Notes: generated by a model from the sequence alone, not told the origin. A stretch of DNA of 64,000 bases from Deltaproteobacteria bacterium (GCA_021779095.1 JAJYBI010000011.1:1-64000); one strand, 5' to 3'; counted from the first letter of the stretch, positions 49,080-58,790 are shown. Numbers and translations are program-made.

Positions 49080-50519
49080 ATGCATGCGCGGATGCCGAAA
49101 GTTACTGGTCGAACGCTCTTCATGGCGCTTCTGTGCCTGTTTTCCCTCGCCTTTTTGGGAGGATGCAAGAACAGTGCGAAAACGGAGTTCGTCGGATTCC
49201 CGCACTCCTTTGCGGATCTGGCCGAAAAGGTGAAACCGGCAGTGGTGAACATTAGTACCACTTCGACCGTCACGGTCCCCGGCGATCCTTTCAGGCATTT
49301 CTTCGGACCGGACCAGGGGGGGCAAAACGGACCGTTCGGTGATTTCTTCAGGCATTTCTTCGACGAGACCCCCGATCGCAAGATGAAACAGCAGAGCCTC
49401 GGTACCGGCTTCATCATTGACCGTGACGGCTACATCATTACCAACAACCATGTGGTGGACAACGCGGACGAGATCAAGGTGAAGCTTTCCGATGGCAGGG
49501 AGTTCAAGGCGAAGGTCGTCGGCCGCGACAAGAAGACCGATCTGGCACTGATCAAGATCTCGTCGCCGTTCGAGAACCTGCCGACCCTGCCGCTGGGCGA
49601 TTCGGACCAGATGCGGGTCGGCGACTGGGTTCTGGCAATAGGCAATCCGTTCGGCCTGGAACTGACCGTCACCCAGGGGATCATCAGCGCCACCGGCAGG
49701 GTGATCGGTTCCGGACCCTACGACGATTTCCTCCAGACCGACGCCCCGATCAACCCGGGGAACAGCGGTGGCCCCCTCGTCAACCTCAAAGGTGAGGTGA
49801 TCGGCATCAACACCGCCATCGTGCCGGGCGGACAGGGGCTCGGTTTCGCCATCCCGAGCAACATGGCCAAGTCGGTCACGTCCCAGCTGAAGGAAAAGGG
49901 GAAAGTCGTCCGCGGCTGGATCGGGGTGACGATCCAGACGGTGACGCCGGACCTTGCCACCTCTTTCGGTCTGAAGGAGGCGGCCGGCGCGCTGGTGAGC
50001 GACGTGGTCGCGGGAGGTCCGGCAGACAAGGGGGGGATAAAGACCGGCGATATCATCGTTGCCTTCGACGGAAAGAACGTCGCATCGTCCACCGATCTTC
50101 CCCGTTACGTGGCGGAGGAACCGGTGGGAAAAACCGTATCCCTGACGGTGGTCCGCGACAAGAAGGAGTTGAAACTAACCCTCAAGGTGGAAGAGCTGAC
50201 GGCGGGGCGTGCCTTCGTACCGACGGGTGCACCGGTGCAGGGTTTCGGCATGAAGGTCGAAGGGATCTCGTCACGGTTGCGGCAGCAGTTTCACCTCGAT
50301 GAACGGGCCGGGGTGGTCGTCGTGGGGGTCGATCCGGGCGGCCTGGCCGATCAGGCCGGGATACAGCCGGGTGATGTGATTCGCGAAGTCAACCGGCAGC
50401 GTGTCGGGAGGCTGGCGGACTACGACCGTGCCCTCGGCATGAGCGGCACGGGACAGCCGGTGCTGTTCCTGCTGAAACGCGGTCGGCAGACATTCTTCGT
50501 GACCCTGGAAAGTCAATGA
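49080..50519 (+). CDS. htrA: HtrA/DegQ-type periplasmic serine protease, lipid-anchored
   Basis: The 479-residue protease has a lipobox (LAFLGGC, Cys 29), then the trypsin-like domain with the catalytic triad in TNNHVV (His), KTDLALIK (Asp) and GNSGGP (Ser), and two PDZ domains (about 285-370 and 390-475). It degrades or refolds damaged periplasmic proteins. Most HtrA proteins are soluble; here the lipobox suggests membrane attachment, and residue +2 is not Asp, which points to the outer membrane. AAAAGGAG precedes the ATG. It heads an envelope-stress cluster running to about 55.4 kb. Confidence 0.94.
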   Translation: MHARMPKVTGRTLFMALLCLFSLAFLGGCKNSAKTEFVGFPHSFADLAEKVKPAVVNISTTSTVTVPGDPFRHFFGPDQGGQNGPFGDFFRHFFDETPDRKMKQQSLGTGFIIDRDGYIITNNHVVDNADEIKVKLSDGREFKAKVVGRDKKTDLALIKISSPFENLPTLPLGDSDQMRVGDWVLAIGNPFGLELTVTQGIISATGRVIGSGPYDDFLQTDAPINPGNSGGPLVNLKGEVIGINTAIVPGGQGLGFAIPSNMAKSVTSQLKEKGKVVRGWIGVTIQTVTPDLATSFGLKEAAGALVSDVVAGGPADKGGIKTGDIIVAFDGKNVASSTDLPRYVAEEPVGKTVSLTVVRDKKELKLTLKVEELTAGRAFVPTGAPVQGFGMKVEGISSRLRQQFHLDERAGVVVVGVDPGGLADQAGIQPGDVIREVNRQRVGRLADYDRALGMSGTGQPVLFLLKRGRQTFFVTLESQ

Positions 50520-50553
50520 GGTTGATCCTATGTCGGAACATTCGGGAGGTTGT

Positions 50554-51159
50554 ATGTGCGCGCCGGTGAAATGTCTTCAGCTTATCGTTCTGTGTATCCT
50601 GATTGTCGGCCTGGTTTCGGGGTGCGCCTCACTGGGCGACCAGAAGGTGAATCTCCTGTACCAGCCTGTCACACAGGTCTCCGGGGGAACGGGGGACCTG
50701 TACGTCGTGACGCAGACCGCTCCGGCCTCCGCTCCGCGGGTCCTGGGTCCCATTTCGGATAGCAACGGGGTGCGGACCGGCAATCTCCTCACCGATATCG
50801 CGCCGGCAGACCTCCTTGCCGACGCGTATGTCCGTGAATTGAGCCGGGCGGGTTTCAACGTCATCCTGGCCCAGTCCCTTCCTGCAGGTGCGGAAAGGGG
50901 GCTGATACTGAAGAAGGCGACCATCGAACTGAACGAGGAGAAAGGTCTGTTCAGCGCCGAATCGACCGGTAAGGTGGACATTTCGGTCGAACCGTGGCGA
51001 CATGGCGCGGCGCGGGAGAGCCTCCGGTATACGGCAGACGTTACCGATAGCGCCGTCACCAATCGGGACGAGTTGCCGTCGGATACCTTGCAGCATCTGG
51101 TGCGGACGATCATGAAGCGATCCGTTCCCGATATCATAAGGAAGCTCGGGCAGGAGTAG
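50554..51159 (+). CDS. YajG-like lipoprotein
   Basis: The 201-residue protein has a lipoprotein signal (LIVLCILIVGLVSGC, Cys 24). The mature part (VNLLYQPV, LGPISDSNGVRTGNLLTDIAPADLLADAYVRELSRAGFNV) resembles the YajG/DUF4136-like group of periplasmic lipoproteins of unknown function. GGGAGG sets ATG 50554; ATG 50530 lacks a site. It is 34 bases after htrA and 1 base before the ClC gene, so probably in one operon. Confidence 0.75.
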   Translation: MCAPVKCLQLIVLCILIVGLVSGCASLGDQKVNLLYQPVTQVSGGTGDLYVVTQTAPASAPRVLGPISDSNGVRTGNLLTDIAPADLLADAYVRELSRAGFNVILAQSLPAGAERGLILKKATIELNEEKGLFSAESTGKVDISVEPWRHGAARESLRYTADVTDSAVTNRDELPSDTLQHLVRTIMKRSVPDIIRKLGQE

Positions 51160-51160
51160 T

Positions 51161-52978
51161 ATGACTGAACGCCTGGAACAGAGGGAATACGGTCCCTTCA
51201 TCTTCGCGCTGCTGGCGATCGCCACCGGCGTTGTGGCAGGTCTGGGGGCGTACCTGTTTCGCCTGCTTATCGGGTTGATCCACAACCTGTTTTTCAACGG
51301 GTCGCTGTCGCCTTTCGCCGATGCGAACATCCACACGGCGGTCAGCCGGTGGGGGCTGTTCGTGGCGTTCGCACCGGTGATCGGGGCCGCGGGGGTTGTC
51401 TTCCTGGTGAAGAACTTCGCACCCGAGGCCCAGGGACACGGTGTGCCGGAGGTGATGGACGCGATCTATTACGGGAAGGGGGTTATCCGCCCGGTCGTGG
51501 CGGTGGTGAAATCGCTCGCTTCGGCGCTTTCCATCGGCAGCGGCGGTTCCGTGGGTCGGGAAGGTCCCATCGCCCAGATCGGGTCGGCGTTCGGTTCGAC
51601 CCTCGGGCAGCTGTTGAGGATGAACCTGTGGCAACGCAACGTCCTGATTGCCGCCGGAGCCGGTGGTGGGATCGCCGCGACGTTCAACACCCCGCTGGGG
51701 GGGCTGTTGTTTGCGACGGAGATCCTGCTCCACGAGATCAGCGTGCGGACGATGGTGCCGGTAATTATCGCGACCGCGACGGCGACGTATATCGGCCAGA
51801 TATTTTTCGGAACCTGGCCCGCTTTCCGGATTCCCACGCTCGAATCTCCCTTCTTTCACCACGATGCACCGCAGGTTCTTGTTGCCTACATCGGTCTGGG
51901 GATAGCGATGGGGCTCGTTTCAGTCGTCTTCGTGAAGGCGGTGTACGGTTTCGAAGACCTGTTCACCAAACGGCTCCACAACGTATACGTACGACACCTG
52001 GCCGGGATGTTCATCGTCGGTCTCATGTTCACCGTCCTGCAGCGGTTTTCGGGGCACTACTATATCGAAGGGGTCGGTTACGCGACGATCCAGGATATCC
52101 TCACCCTGACCCGGAACGGCATCGGCTTTCTCCTGCTCCTGCTGGCGTTGAAGCTGGTGGCTACGGCGTTGACCCTCGGTTCGGGCGGGTCGGGGGGCAT
52201 CTTCTCCCCATCGCTGTTCATCGGAGCCTGTTTCGGCGGGGCGTACGGGATCGGGCTCGATCGGTTATTTCCGCACATCGGTGTCGACCCATCGGCGTTT
52301 GCTCTGGCGGGGATGGCCGGGACGGTGGGGGGAGCGACGGGGGCGGCGTTGACCGCCATCGTGATGATCCAGGAGATGACCCTGGATTACAGCGTGGTGA
52401 TACCGGTGACGATCACCGTTGCCTTCAGCTACGGGGTGAGAAAGCTCTTCTGCCGCGAGAGCATCTACACCATGAAACTGGCGCGTCGCGGTCATCTGGT
52501 CCCGGAGGCCCATCACTCCACGGTCCATAACCTGCGCAGAGCGGAAGAGATCATGGACCGGAATTTTATCGTCGTCGCCCCGGACTGCACGGTACACGAC
52601 CTGGTCGCACTTCTGCGGGATGCACCCCACACCTGGTGGATCATCGTGTCGGATGACGCGGGGGGGATTGAACTGCTGTCACGTTCGGAGGTTCTGGAGG
52701 CGGCAACCGACGGGTCGGGACAGGTGAGGGTCGGAACAGTGCCGTCGCTCGGATTCGTCGTCGTGGACGAGGACGTCCGGTTCTACAACATCGTCATCCG
52801 CCTGCGGCTGGCTAACGCCACGGCTGCGCTCGTGACCAGCAGCGAGACGGTCTCGGCCGCAACCGTGACCGGCGTCATCGGGGTGGCGCAGATCGCCGAA
52901 ACGGTTTCCCAGTGGGCCGATTACCTGCCGGTCATTTCCGCAAACCCGAACCCGTTTTCAGGGTTTAGAAGGAGATAA
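51161..52978 (+). CDS. ClC-family chloride channel / antiporter with C-terminal CBS pair
   Basis: The 605-residue protein has a ClC membrane domain (about 15-440) with GSGGSVGREGPIAQIGSAFG (gating Glu in GREGP) and GSGGSGGIFSPSLFIGACFG, and a cytoplasmic CBS pair (about 460-590: AEEIMDRNFIVVAPDCTVHD, VGTVPSLGFVVVDEDV). CBS domains in ClC proteins bind adenine nucleotides and tune transport. Residues 60-105 again show EAQGHGVPEV rather than GSGIP. It starts 1 base after the lipoprotein stop with AGGAG. This is the second ClC in the window. Confidence 0.9.
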   Translation: MTERLEQREYGPFIFALLAIATGVVAGLGAYLFRLLIGLIHNLFFNGSLSPFADANIHTAVSRWGLFVAFAPVIGAAGVVFLVKNFAPEAQGHGVPEVMDAIYYGKGVIRPVVAVVKSLASALSIGSGGSVGREGPIAQIGSAFGSTLGQLLRMNLWQRNVLIAAGAGGGIAATFNTPLGGLLFATEILLHEISVRTMVPVIIATATATYIGQIFFGTWPAFRIPTLESPFFHHDAPQVLVAYIGLGIAMGLVSVVFVKAVYGFEDLFTKRLHNVYVRHLAGMFIVGLMFTVLQRFSGHYYIEGVGYATIQDILTLTRNGIGFLLLLLALKLVATALTLGSGGSGGIFSPSLFIGACFGGAYGIGLDRLFPHIGVDPSAFALAGMAGTVGGATGAALTAIVMIQEMTLDYSVVIPVTITVAFSYGVRKLFCRESIYTMKLARRGHLVPEAHHSTVHNLRRAEEIMDRNFIVVAPDCTVHDLVALLRDAPHTWWIIVSDDAGGIELLSRSEVLEAATDGSGQVRVGTVPSLGFVVVDEDVRFYNIVIRLRLANATAALVTSSETVSAATVTGVIGVAQIAETVSQWADYLPVISANPNPFSGFRRR

Positions 52979-52982
52979 TGCC

Positions 52983-54251
52983 ATGAAAGAGCAGCTGCTG
53001 AAAGTCGGTGCCGTCGTGACGACCCTGTTCGTCGCGACCGCTGTCGTGCCGGGACCGACCCGTGCCCAGGCGATCCGGGACAACGGTCCGGTATTGTACG
53101 GCAGTGTCTCGCCACAGGTGGAATCCACCCTGGAGCGGACTGCTGCCGTCGTGTTGCGTCACCTGTCCGAGGCGCGTTACGACATCTACCGGAAGGCGCT
53201 CCCCCATGCACAGCGCGAGATGTCCGAGGCGGTACGGTTGCTGAATACCATCAGGAACGACCTGTCGACAGCGACTGCAAAAAACCTTATCCTGATCGCC
53301 CGCAACCACCTGAAGTACGATACCGCCGACCGGGTGTTGAGCGACCTCCCTCCAATCTATGATGCACTCGACAGGATCTCCGTCTACCTCCCTACGGACA
53401 AGGCCCGATTGCACCTCGACCGGGCACGTATCTACCTCGCGGGTCGGAATAAGCAGGGAGCCGAACAGGAGCTGGTCCATGCGGCCGCTTCGCTCAGGGT
53501 CGTCGAGGTCGACCTGCCGCTGCTCAGGTCGCAGCGGTACGTCACCGCCGCCGAGAGGTATCTGGCGGCACGGAATCCCGCCAGGGCCGACGAGCTGCTG
53601 AAGCTCGCAGAATATGCGGCGCTGGCGCTCTACCGGGCCGAGCATATCCCGCTGTACGGCGCCAAGCAGGATCTGTGGCTGGCATTCCGGAACTACTCGG
53701 CGCTGCACAACGACACGTTCCGGCGCTTTCTGGCGCAGGCCCGGGAGAACCTCGGGAAGGCCTCCGCCGGTTTGAGCCCTTCGGGACAGGAGCAGATCGC
53801 TGCCCTCTCTCGGGAGTTGTCCGCGCTGGCACAAAAACAGGCGACGCACGAGCCGATTGCGGAGGCCGCGCTGAAAGGGCTCTGGGAACGAAGCGAGGCG
53901 CTTGCTGAGCGCTCCGTTGCCTATATGTCGGCCGGCTTGTCGGAGGCCGAAACAACGCTGGCGGGCGAAAACGATATCATCGAGGCGCGGCTGCACGCGG
54001 CATACGCCGAATCCTACCAGCTCACGACCCATGAACCGGACAAGGCGGCGGCAGAGCTCACCAAGGCATCGGGTTACGTTGAACATGCAATCGGCAGCAG
54101 GTCCGTCTCTCCCGCCGACCGGAAAAAACTGCGGGCGATCGGCGCGTTCCTCGCCTACCTCACGGCGCATCCCGGCTCTGGAGACGCTGCGGTACAGGAC
54201 CGGTACGATGCCGTAATCGAAGGACTGGACGGTCTCATTCAGACCCTGTAG
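52983..54251 (+). CDS. Exported YfdX-family-like helical protein
   Basis: The 422-residue protein has a signal peptide (VVTTLFVATAVVPGPTRAQA) and is almost entirely helical. Residues about 60-215 (ALPHAQREMSEAVRLLNTI, LHLDRARIYLAGRNKQGAEQEL, LPLLRSQRYVTAAERYLAARN) show the YfdX pattern of Ala-rich helices ending in a L-x-LP turn; a second related stretch follows at about 225-420. YfdX proteins are periplasmic and linked to acid or antibiotic stress in enterobacteria. Starts 4 bases after the ClC gene, so it is part of the htrA cluster. Confidence 0.65.
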   Translation: MKEQLLKVGAVVTTLFVATAVVPGPTRAQAIRDNGPVLYGSVSPQVESTLERTAAVVLRHLSEARYDIYRKALPHAQREMSEAVRLLNTIRNDLSTATAKNLILIARNHLKYDTADRVLSDLPPIYDALDRISVYLPTDKARLHLDRARIYLAGRNKQGAEQELVHAAASLRVVEVDLPLLRSQRYVTAAERYLAARNPARADELLKLAEYAALALYRAEHIPLYGAKQDLWLAFRNYSALHNDTFRRFLAQARENLGKASAGLSPSGQEQIAALSRELSALAQKQATHEPIAEAALKGLWERSEALAERSVAYMSAGLSEAETTLAGENDIIEARLHAAYAESYQLTTHEPDKAAAELTKASGYVEHAIGSRSVSPADRKKLRAIGAFLAYLTAHPGSGDAAVQDRYDAVIEGLDGLIQTL

Positions 54252-54259
54252 GTGACGCC

Positions 54260-55393
54260 ATGAACAGGACAGCGTGCCGTTTAGCCGGATTACTCCTGAC
54301 CGTAGCGCTCCTCGGCGGATGCACGACATTTCCGGCAAGCTACGGAACGGTGCAACCGTCGTCGCAGGGGGCGCTGATCGAGATCCCCCTGGCGGGCGAT
54401 CAGGCGACAGGCGTCGCCGTATCGGCGCAGGGAAGGATCTTTCTCACCTTCCCCCGCTGGGACAAGGATCCGCTCTATTCGGTGGCGGAGCTTCTCCCCG
54501 ACGGGACCCTGGTCCCCTATCCGGATACCGGTTGGAACCGTTGGGGAAAGGATGAGTCCACCCATCCCGAGGCCCATTTTGTCTGCGTGCAGAGCGTGAC
54601 CGTCGACGCCGATGACAACCTCTGGATACTCGATCCCGCATCTCCCGGTTTTACGGGGGGCGTGCCCGGCGGGGCGAAGCTGATAAAGGTGAATCTCGCT
54701 ACCAATACCGTTGAGCGGGTCATCCACTTCTCTGACAGTGAGGTGCCGCGTCTCAGTTATCTCAACGATCTGCGGATCGGACCGGAGGGGAGATTCGTCT
54801 ACATCACCGATTCCGGTGTGGGGGCCATCGTCGTGATCGACCTGAAGACCGGACGGGTTGTGCGGCGTCTGGAAGGCAGTCCTTCCACGAAGGCGGAGTC
54901 CGGCTACGTGCCGGTGATCGACGGCAGGGAGCTGCGCGGTCCCGACGGAAAAGTTCCCCAGATCAACGCCGACGGCATTGCACTCGATTCCGCGGGTGAG
55001 TACCTGTACTACCATGCGCTGGTCGCAAAGACACTCTATCGCATCAGGACCGCATACCTGAAGGATTTCTCCATGCCGGAAGACCGGCTGGCGACACACG
55101 TGGAGAAGGTTGCGGACACCGGTGCCGTCGATGGAATGATCATGGGCTTCGAGGACAACCTCTACCTGACCGCCCTGGAGGACCACGCCGTCAAGCGATA
55201 CCGGCCCGACAGTGATATACTGGAAACTGTCGTCCGGGATGACCGGCTGCAGTGGCCCGACAGCCTCGCCATTGCGCCGGACGGCAACCTTTACGTCACC
55301 GCCTCGCAGATCAACCTGATGCCCCGTTTCAATTTCGGCAAGGATAAACGAACCATCCCGTATCGCCTGTTCAGGACACTGCTCGTACCGTAG
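54260..55393 (+). CDS. Royal-jelly/yellow-like beta-propeller lipoprotein
   Basis: The 377-residue protein has a lipobox (LLTVALLGGC, Cys 21) and a six-bladed propeller pattern: ATGVAVSAQGRIFLTFPRW, SVTVDADDNLWILDPAS, LNDLRIGPEGRFVYITDSG, INADGIALDSAGEYLYYHAL and WPDSLAIAPDGNLYVTAS. This is the major royal jelly / yellow family, related to SMP-30 lactonases. Ligand unknown. It is 8 bases after the YfdX-like gene and probably ends the htrA operon. Confidence 0.85.
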   Translation: MNRTACRLAGLLLTVALLGGCTTFPASYGTVQPSSQGALIEIPLAGDQATGVAVSAQGRIFLTFPRWDKDPLYSVAELLPDGTLVPYPDTGWNRWGKDESTHPEAHFVCVQSVTVDADDNLWILDPASPGFTGGVPGGAKLIKVNLATNTVERVIHFSDSEVPRLSYLNDLRIGPEGRFVYITDSGVGAIVVIDLKTGRVVRRLEGSPSTKAESGYVPVIDGRELRGPDGKVPQINADGIALDSAGEYLYYHALVAKTLYRIRTAYLKDFSMPEDRLATHVEKVADTGAVDGMIMGFEDNLYLTALEDHAVKRYRPDSDILETVVRDDRLQWPDSLAIAPDGNLYVTASQINLMPRFNFGKDKRTIPYRLFRTLLVP

Positions 55394-55420
55394 CCGCCCG
55401 TTTGGCGAAAGGAGGATTTC

Positions 55421-55742
55421 ATGGAAATGCGGATCGTGACGGGTGCCTCGCGGTGACCGCGCGGGCCGTCGAAACGTGTCCCTTGCCGCAAGGTCGGACA
55501 GAACGCTGGAGATCAAGGGAAGTCCGACGGAAACCGTCATATTCGATGGGACGGGGCACAACAAAGCCGGCCCGACCTGCACCGACTGCCATCACCGGGA
55601 ACTTTTCCCCGAGATGAAGATGGGGACGGTCAAGATATCCATGAACGACCTGTACGCAGGGAGGTGTTGCGGGCGATGTCACCCCGGGAAGAAGGCGTTT
55701 CTGGTCAAGGACAACGGTACCCGTTGTCTCTACAGGAAGTAG
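55421..55742 (+). pseudogene. Frameshifted c7-type cytochrome gene
   Basis: A good site (AAAGGAGG) precedes ATG 55421, but that frame stops after 11 codons (MEMRIVTGASR). The signal-peptide region continues in a second frame (GCLAVTARAVETCPLP) and the mature domain in a third: SDRTLEIKGSPTETVIFDGT, CTDCHHRELFPEMKMGTVKI and CCGRCHPGKKAFLVK, to a stop at 55742. Two CXXCH sites remain; the third site of the triheme c7 family reads CLYRK instead of CXXCH(K). Two frameshifts plus a lost heme site point to a dead gene or sequence errors. Confidence 0.6.
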
Positions 55743-55799
55743 CGGTAACGTGACTGCAGTCTCAGGATTGTCGGACAGCCTGAAGATGGGAGGTGTCGT

Positions 55800-56168
55800 A
55801 TGGGCCGGTTGGCACTTTCGGTCGTGGTGGTACTGTTGACCTGCTCGGTTGCTTCTGCCGACTGGCGTCTGTACCGGAAGGGGGGGGACGTTATCGCCAC
55901 GTTCGACTATCTTTCCAGACTCCCTTACCACGGGCAGCCGTCCCTGTGGGTCAACTGGCGCTATGTCGTTCCCAAAAACGGGGTGGGAGGGGTCAGACTT
56001 CAGGTCACGGCGGATTGCAAGGAACACCGCCTTTATGGGATAGCGTCCTATCCCTATGATGTCGGGGGGAACTATCTGAAACCCGTAAAACGGTATACGT
56101 CCCCCAGAGAGTTCCCGATATCTCCGGGGTCACTCAATGAAGCGACCTATAATCTGATCTGTAAATGA
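55800..56168 (+). CDS. Small exported protein, surface-adhesin E-like
   Basis: The 122-residue protein has a signal peptide (LALSVVVVLLTCSVASAD) and a beta-rich domain with WRLYRKGGDVIATFDYLSRL, SLWVNWRYVVPKNG and two Cys (TADCKEHR, NLICK) that probably form a disulfide. This layout matches the small adhesin-E-like domain found in many proteobacteria; the role is unclear. GGGAGG precedes the ATG. Confidence 0.65.
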   Translation: MGRLALSVVVVLLTCSVASADWRLYRKGGDVIATFDYLSRLPYHGQPSLWVNWRYVVPKNGVGGVRLQVTADCKEHRLYGIASYPYDVGGNYLKPVKRYTSPREFPISPGSLNEATYNLICK

Positions 56169-56270
56169 AGCCGGTGCGAGGACGTTTTCATTATGTAAAA
56201 AACCATACACAACATCATGTTGTGAATCGGCACTTCAACTGTTACATGAGCGCGTGGGGTGGAGAGACAT

Positions 56271-57089
56271 ATGCCGGACAGTCAAGCAGGCGTTTCGGAT
56301 CGGATGTACAGCAGGCGCTGCTCGTGCGCCCAACTGCCGGACCGGCTGGAGCTGGACCTGGCGCGACAGGTCCAGCAACTGCTCCTGCCGAAGAGTTCGC
56401 CGGTCTGCACCTGGTGCTGCATCGGCATCCGGAACCGGATGGCGGAAGGGCTGGGGGGCGACTACTTCGACTTCATCACCATGCCCGACGAGTGCCAGTC
56501 GCTGTTCGTCGGCGATGTAACCGGCCATGGCCTGTCCGCCTCCGTGGTCATGTCGCTCATTTACGGTTTCATCCACCACGCTGCCCTCGGCGCATGCGAC
56601 CCGCTGGATCTGGTGCAGCAGGTCAACCGTTTCCTTTTGTCGTTTGCGCGCCGTTCCGAGACCATCGACCAGTATTTCTCGTCCACCCTGTTCTACGGCA
56701 TCATCGACCCGACGACCCTGCAGATGACCTACGTGAATGCGGGACATGTGCCGCTCCTCGTGAACCGTAACGGCTCCGTCTTCGAGCTGAACCCCACCGG
56801 CCGGCCGGTGGGGTTTTTCGAGGAGTGTGACGCACTACTCGAATCGTTTGCATTCGAACCGGGCGACCGTCTGCTGCTGTATACCGACGGCATCACGGAG
56901 GCTATGGACGGCGGCGACGAGCCGTTCGGACTGGACCGACTGAAACGCCTGCTGGCGGAGGCGGCCGGCGTGGATTACCATTCCTTCCTTGACCGGCTCT
57001 TCGAGGAACTTGCCATGTTCGGCGCCGTCGATCCGCCACGGGACGACTGTACCGCCATCGTGCTCGACATTAACGGCCGTTTCCGGTGA
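56271..57089 (+). CDS. PP2C/SpoIIE-type serine phosphatase
   Basis: The 272-residue protein is a stand-alone SpoIIE phosphatase: GGDYFDF (metal Asp), GDVTGHGLSASVVMS, YVNAGHVPLL, LYTDGITEAMDG and RDDCTAIVLDI. Such enzymes dephosphorylate STAS anti-anti-sigma factors or act in partner switches. There is no sensory domain beyond an N-terminal Cys-rich stretch (RRCSCAQL, CTWCCIG) that could bind metal. ATG 56271 is chosen by GGAG six bases before. No kinase or STAS gene is adjacent. Confidence 0.88.
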   Translation: MPDSQAGVSDRMYSRRCSCAQLPDRLELDLARQVQQLLLPKSSPVCTWCCIGIRNRMAEGLGGDYFDFITMPDECQSLFVGDVTGHGLSASVVMSLIYGFIHHAALGACDPLDLVQQVNRFLLSFARRSETIDQYFSSTLFYGIIDPTTLQMTYVNAGHVPLLVNRNGSVFELNPTGRPVGFFEECDALLESFAFEPGDRLLLYTDGITEAMDGGDEPFGLDRLKRLLAEAAGVDYHSFLDRLFEELAMFGAVDPPRDDCTAIVLDINGRFR

Positions 57090-57164
57090 ATCCTCTGTCC
57101 CATCCCGTTACGGACTGGCACGAACCGGCCGTATTGACCCCTTGCCCGCCAGATGATCGTTGAA

Positions 57165-57772
57165 ATGCCCGTGAACGGACGTGACGTTACCTTTGAACCG
57201 GAATACCGGCGGGCCCGCTACATCGGCCGGATTTTCCAGAACCCGCTCCTGGGGACGGCGGGGAACATGAACTGGAAGAGAATATGATGATCACGAGCCG
57301 CAAGGGGGACAACTGGCTGCGGCGCAGCCTCAACGACCGGATGCGGGAGCGGTTCCGGGCGGAGCTGGCACCGCTCAGTATGGGGCAGGAGGGGCGATTG
57401 AAGGAGAACCTGGTCATGTTCTCCGGCGGTCAGCGCCAGGCTGACCCTGCTCATGACGGTGCTCACTCGGCCGTCCCTGCTCCTCTTGGACGAGTACACG
57501 GCGGCGCTGGACCCGAAGAACGCCCGGATCGTCCTTGAGCTGACGGGCCGGTTCACCCGGGAGTACGGTCTCACCGCCATGATGGTGACCCTCAACATGC
57601 CGCACGCCATCGAGTGCGGCAACCGTCTTCTGGTGATGGATCGGGGGGGATCATCCTCGATCTGCATGGGGAGGTGAAGCGGTCTCTCACCGTGGAGCGC
57701 CTCGTGGATAGGTTCCACGAACTGCGTCGCGCCTCGTTTGAAAGTGACCGGACCCTTCTGTCCGAGCCCTGA
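57165..57772 (+). pseudogene. Wrecked ABC transporter ATP-binding protein gene
   Basis: Pieces in several frames rebuild one ABC ATPase: VNGRDVTFEPEYRRARYIGR IFQNPLLGTAGNM (Q-loop), SRKGDNWLRRSLNDRMRE, MFSGGQRQ (signature), SLLLLDEYTAALDPKNA (Walker B), LTAMMVTLNMPHAIECGNRL and SFESDRTLLSEP then TGA. The Walker A part is missing, and frame changes occur near 57275, 57440 and 57645. The H-loop His is Leu (VTLNM instead of VTHNM). The gene is dead. It resembles ATPases of tryptophan/tyrosine-type ABC importers. Confidence 0.8.
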
Positions 57773-57892
57773 TGCTCTCGTCGGGGGCTTCTCCGAGGGG
57801 GGGCTTTCGGCGCTTATCGCCAAACTGATTGACGGTGCGGGCGGCCATGTGATACAAAATACCGGTTTTACTATGTGTTTGAAAGGTGCGCC

Positions 57893-58789
57893 ATGGTCCG
57901 GTCCGTAAAGAAGGGAATCATTCTCGCCGGCGGTGCGGGAAGCAGGCTGTACCCCCTGACGCTCGTGGCCAGCAAGCAGTTGCAGCCGGTGTACGACAAA
58001 CCGATGATCTACTACCCGCTGGCGACGCTCATGATGGCGGGGATCAACGACATCCTCATTATTTCGACCCCCCTGGATACCCCCCGGTTTCAGTCGCTCT
58101 TGGGGGACGGAGCCCGCTGGGGGATCAGCATCAGCTATGCGGTGCAGGACGAGCCGAAGGGGATCGCCCAGGCGTTCCTCGTGGGTGAGCGGTTCATCGG
58201 CGACAGCTCGGTCTGCCTCATCCTGGGGGACAACATCTTTTACGGCAAGATGGGGCTGGACCGCGCAGCGACGGAATTTTCCGGCGGTGCGCTCATCTTC
58301 GGCTACTACGTGCACGACCCGGAACGTTACGGCGTCGTGGAGTTTGATGGTACGGGACGTGCCATCGGCATCGAGGAAAAGCCGGCGAAGCCCAAGACCC
58401 ATTACGCGGTGCCGGGGCTCTACCTGTACGACAACAAGGTCGTCGATATTGCCCGCAACCTGAAGCCATCGCCGCGGGGCGAACTGGAGATTACCGACGT
58501 GAACCTGGAATATCTGCGGCGCGGTGCGCTGCGGGTGGAAAAGCTCGGTCGTGGCATCGCCTGGCTGGACACGGGCACCCATCAGAGCCTTTTGGAGGCG
58601 AGCCATTTCATCGGTACTCTCGAAGCGCGCCAGGGGCTGAAGATCGCCTGCCTCGAAGAGGTTGCTCTGCGGATGGGGTATATTGACTGTGCCGGGATGG
58701 CTGCCGCCATCGATGCCACGCCGAAATCGTCGTATCGCGACTATCTGGAATGGCTGTACAACGAAACCGACCTGTGCGGAGGATGCTGA
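57893..58789 (+). CDS. rfbA: Glucose-1-phosphate thymidylyltransferase
   Basis: The 298-residue enzyme makes dTDP-glucose from dTTP and glucose-1-phosphate. It has [17 protein letters not shown] (nucleotide loop), [25 protein letters not shown] (metal Asp), [17 protein letters not shown] and [11 protein letters not shown]. Length is normal. ATG 57893 follows AAAGG. An rfbC-like gene follows 1 base later, but rfbB and rfbD are not in the window. Confidence 0.95.
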   Translation: MVRSVKKGIILAGGAGSRLYPLTLVASKQLQPVYDKPMIYYPLATLMMAGINDILIISTPLDTPRFQSLLGDGARWGISISYAVQDEPKGIAQAFLVGERFIGDSSVCLILGDNIFYGKMGLDRAATEFSGGALIFGYYVHDPERYGVVEFDGTGRAIGIEEKPAKPKTHYAVPGLYLYDNKVVDIARNLKPSPRGELEITDVNLEYLRRGALRVEKLGRGIAWLDTGTHQSLLEASHFIGTLEARQGLKIACLEEVALRMGYIDCAGMAAAIDATPKSSYRDYLEWLYNETDLCGGC

Positions 58790-58790
58790 C

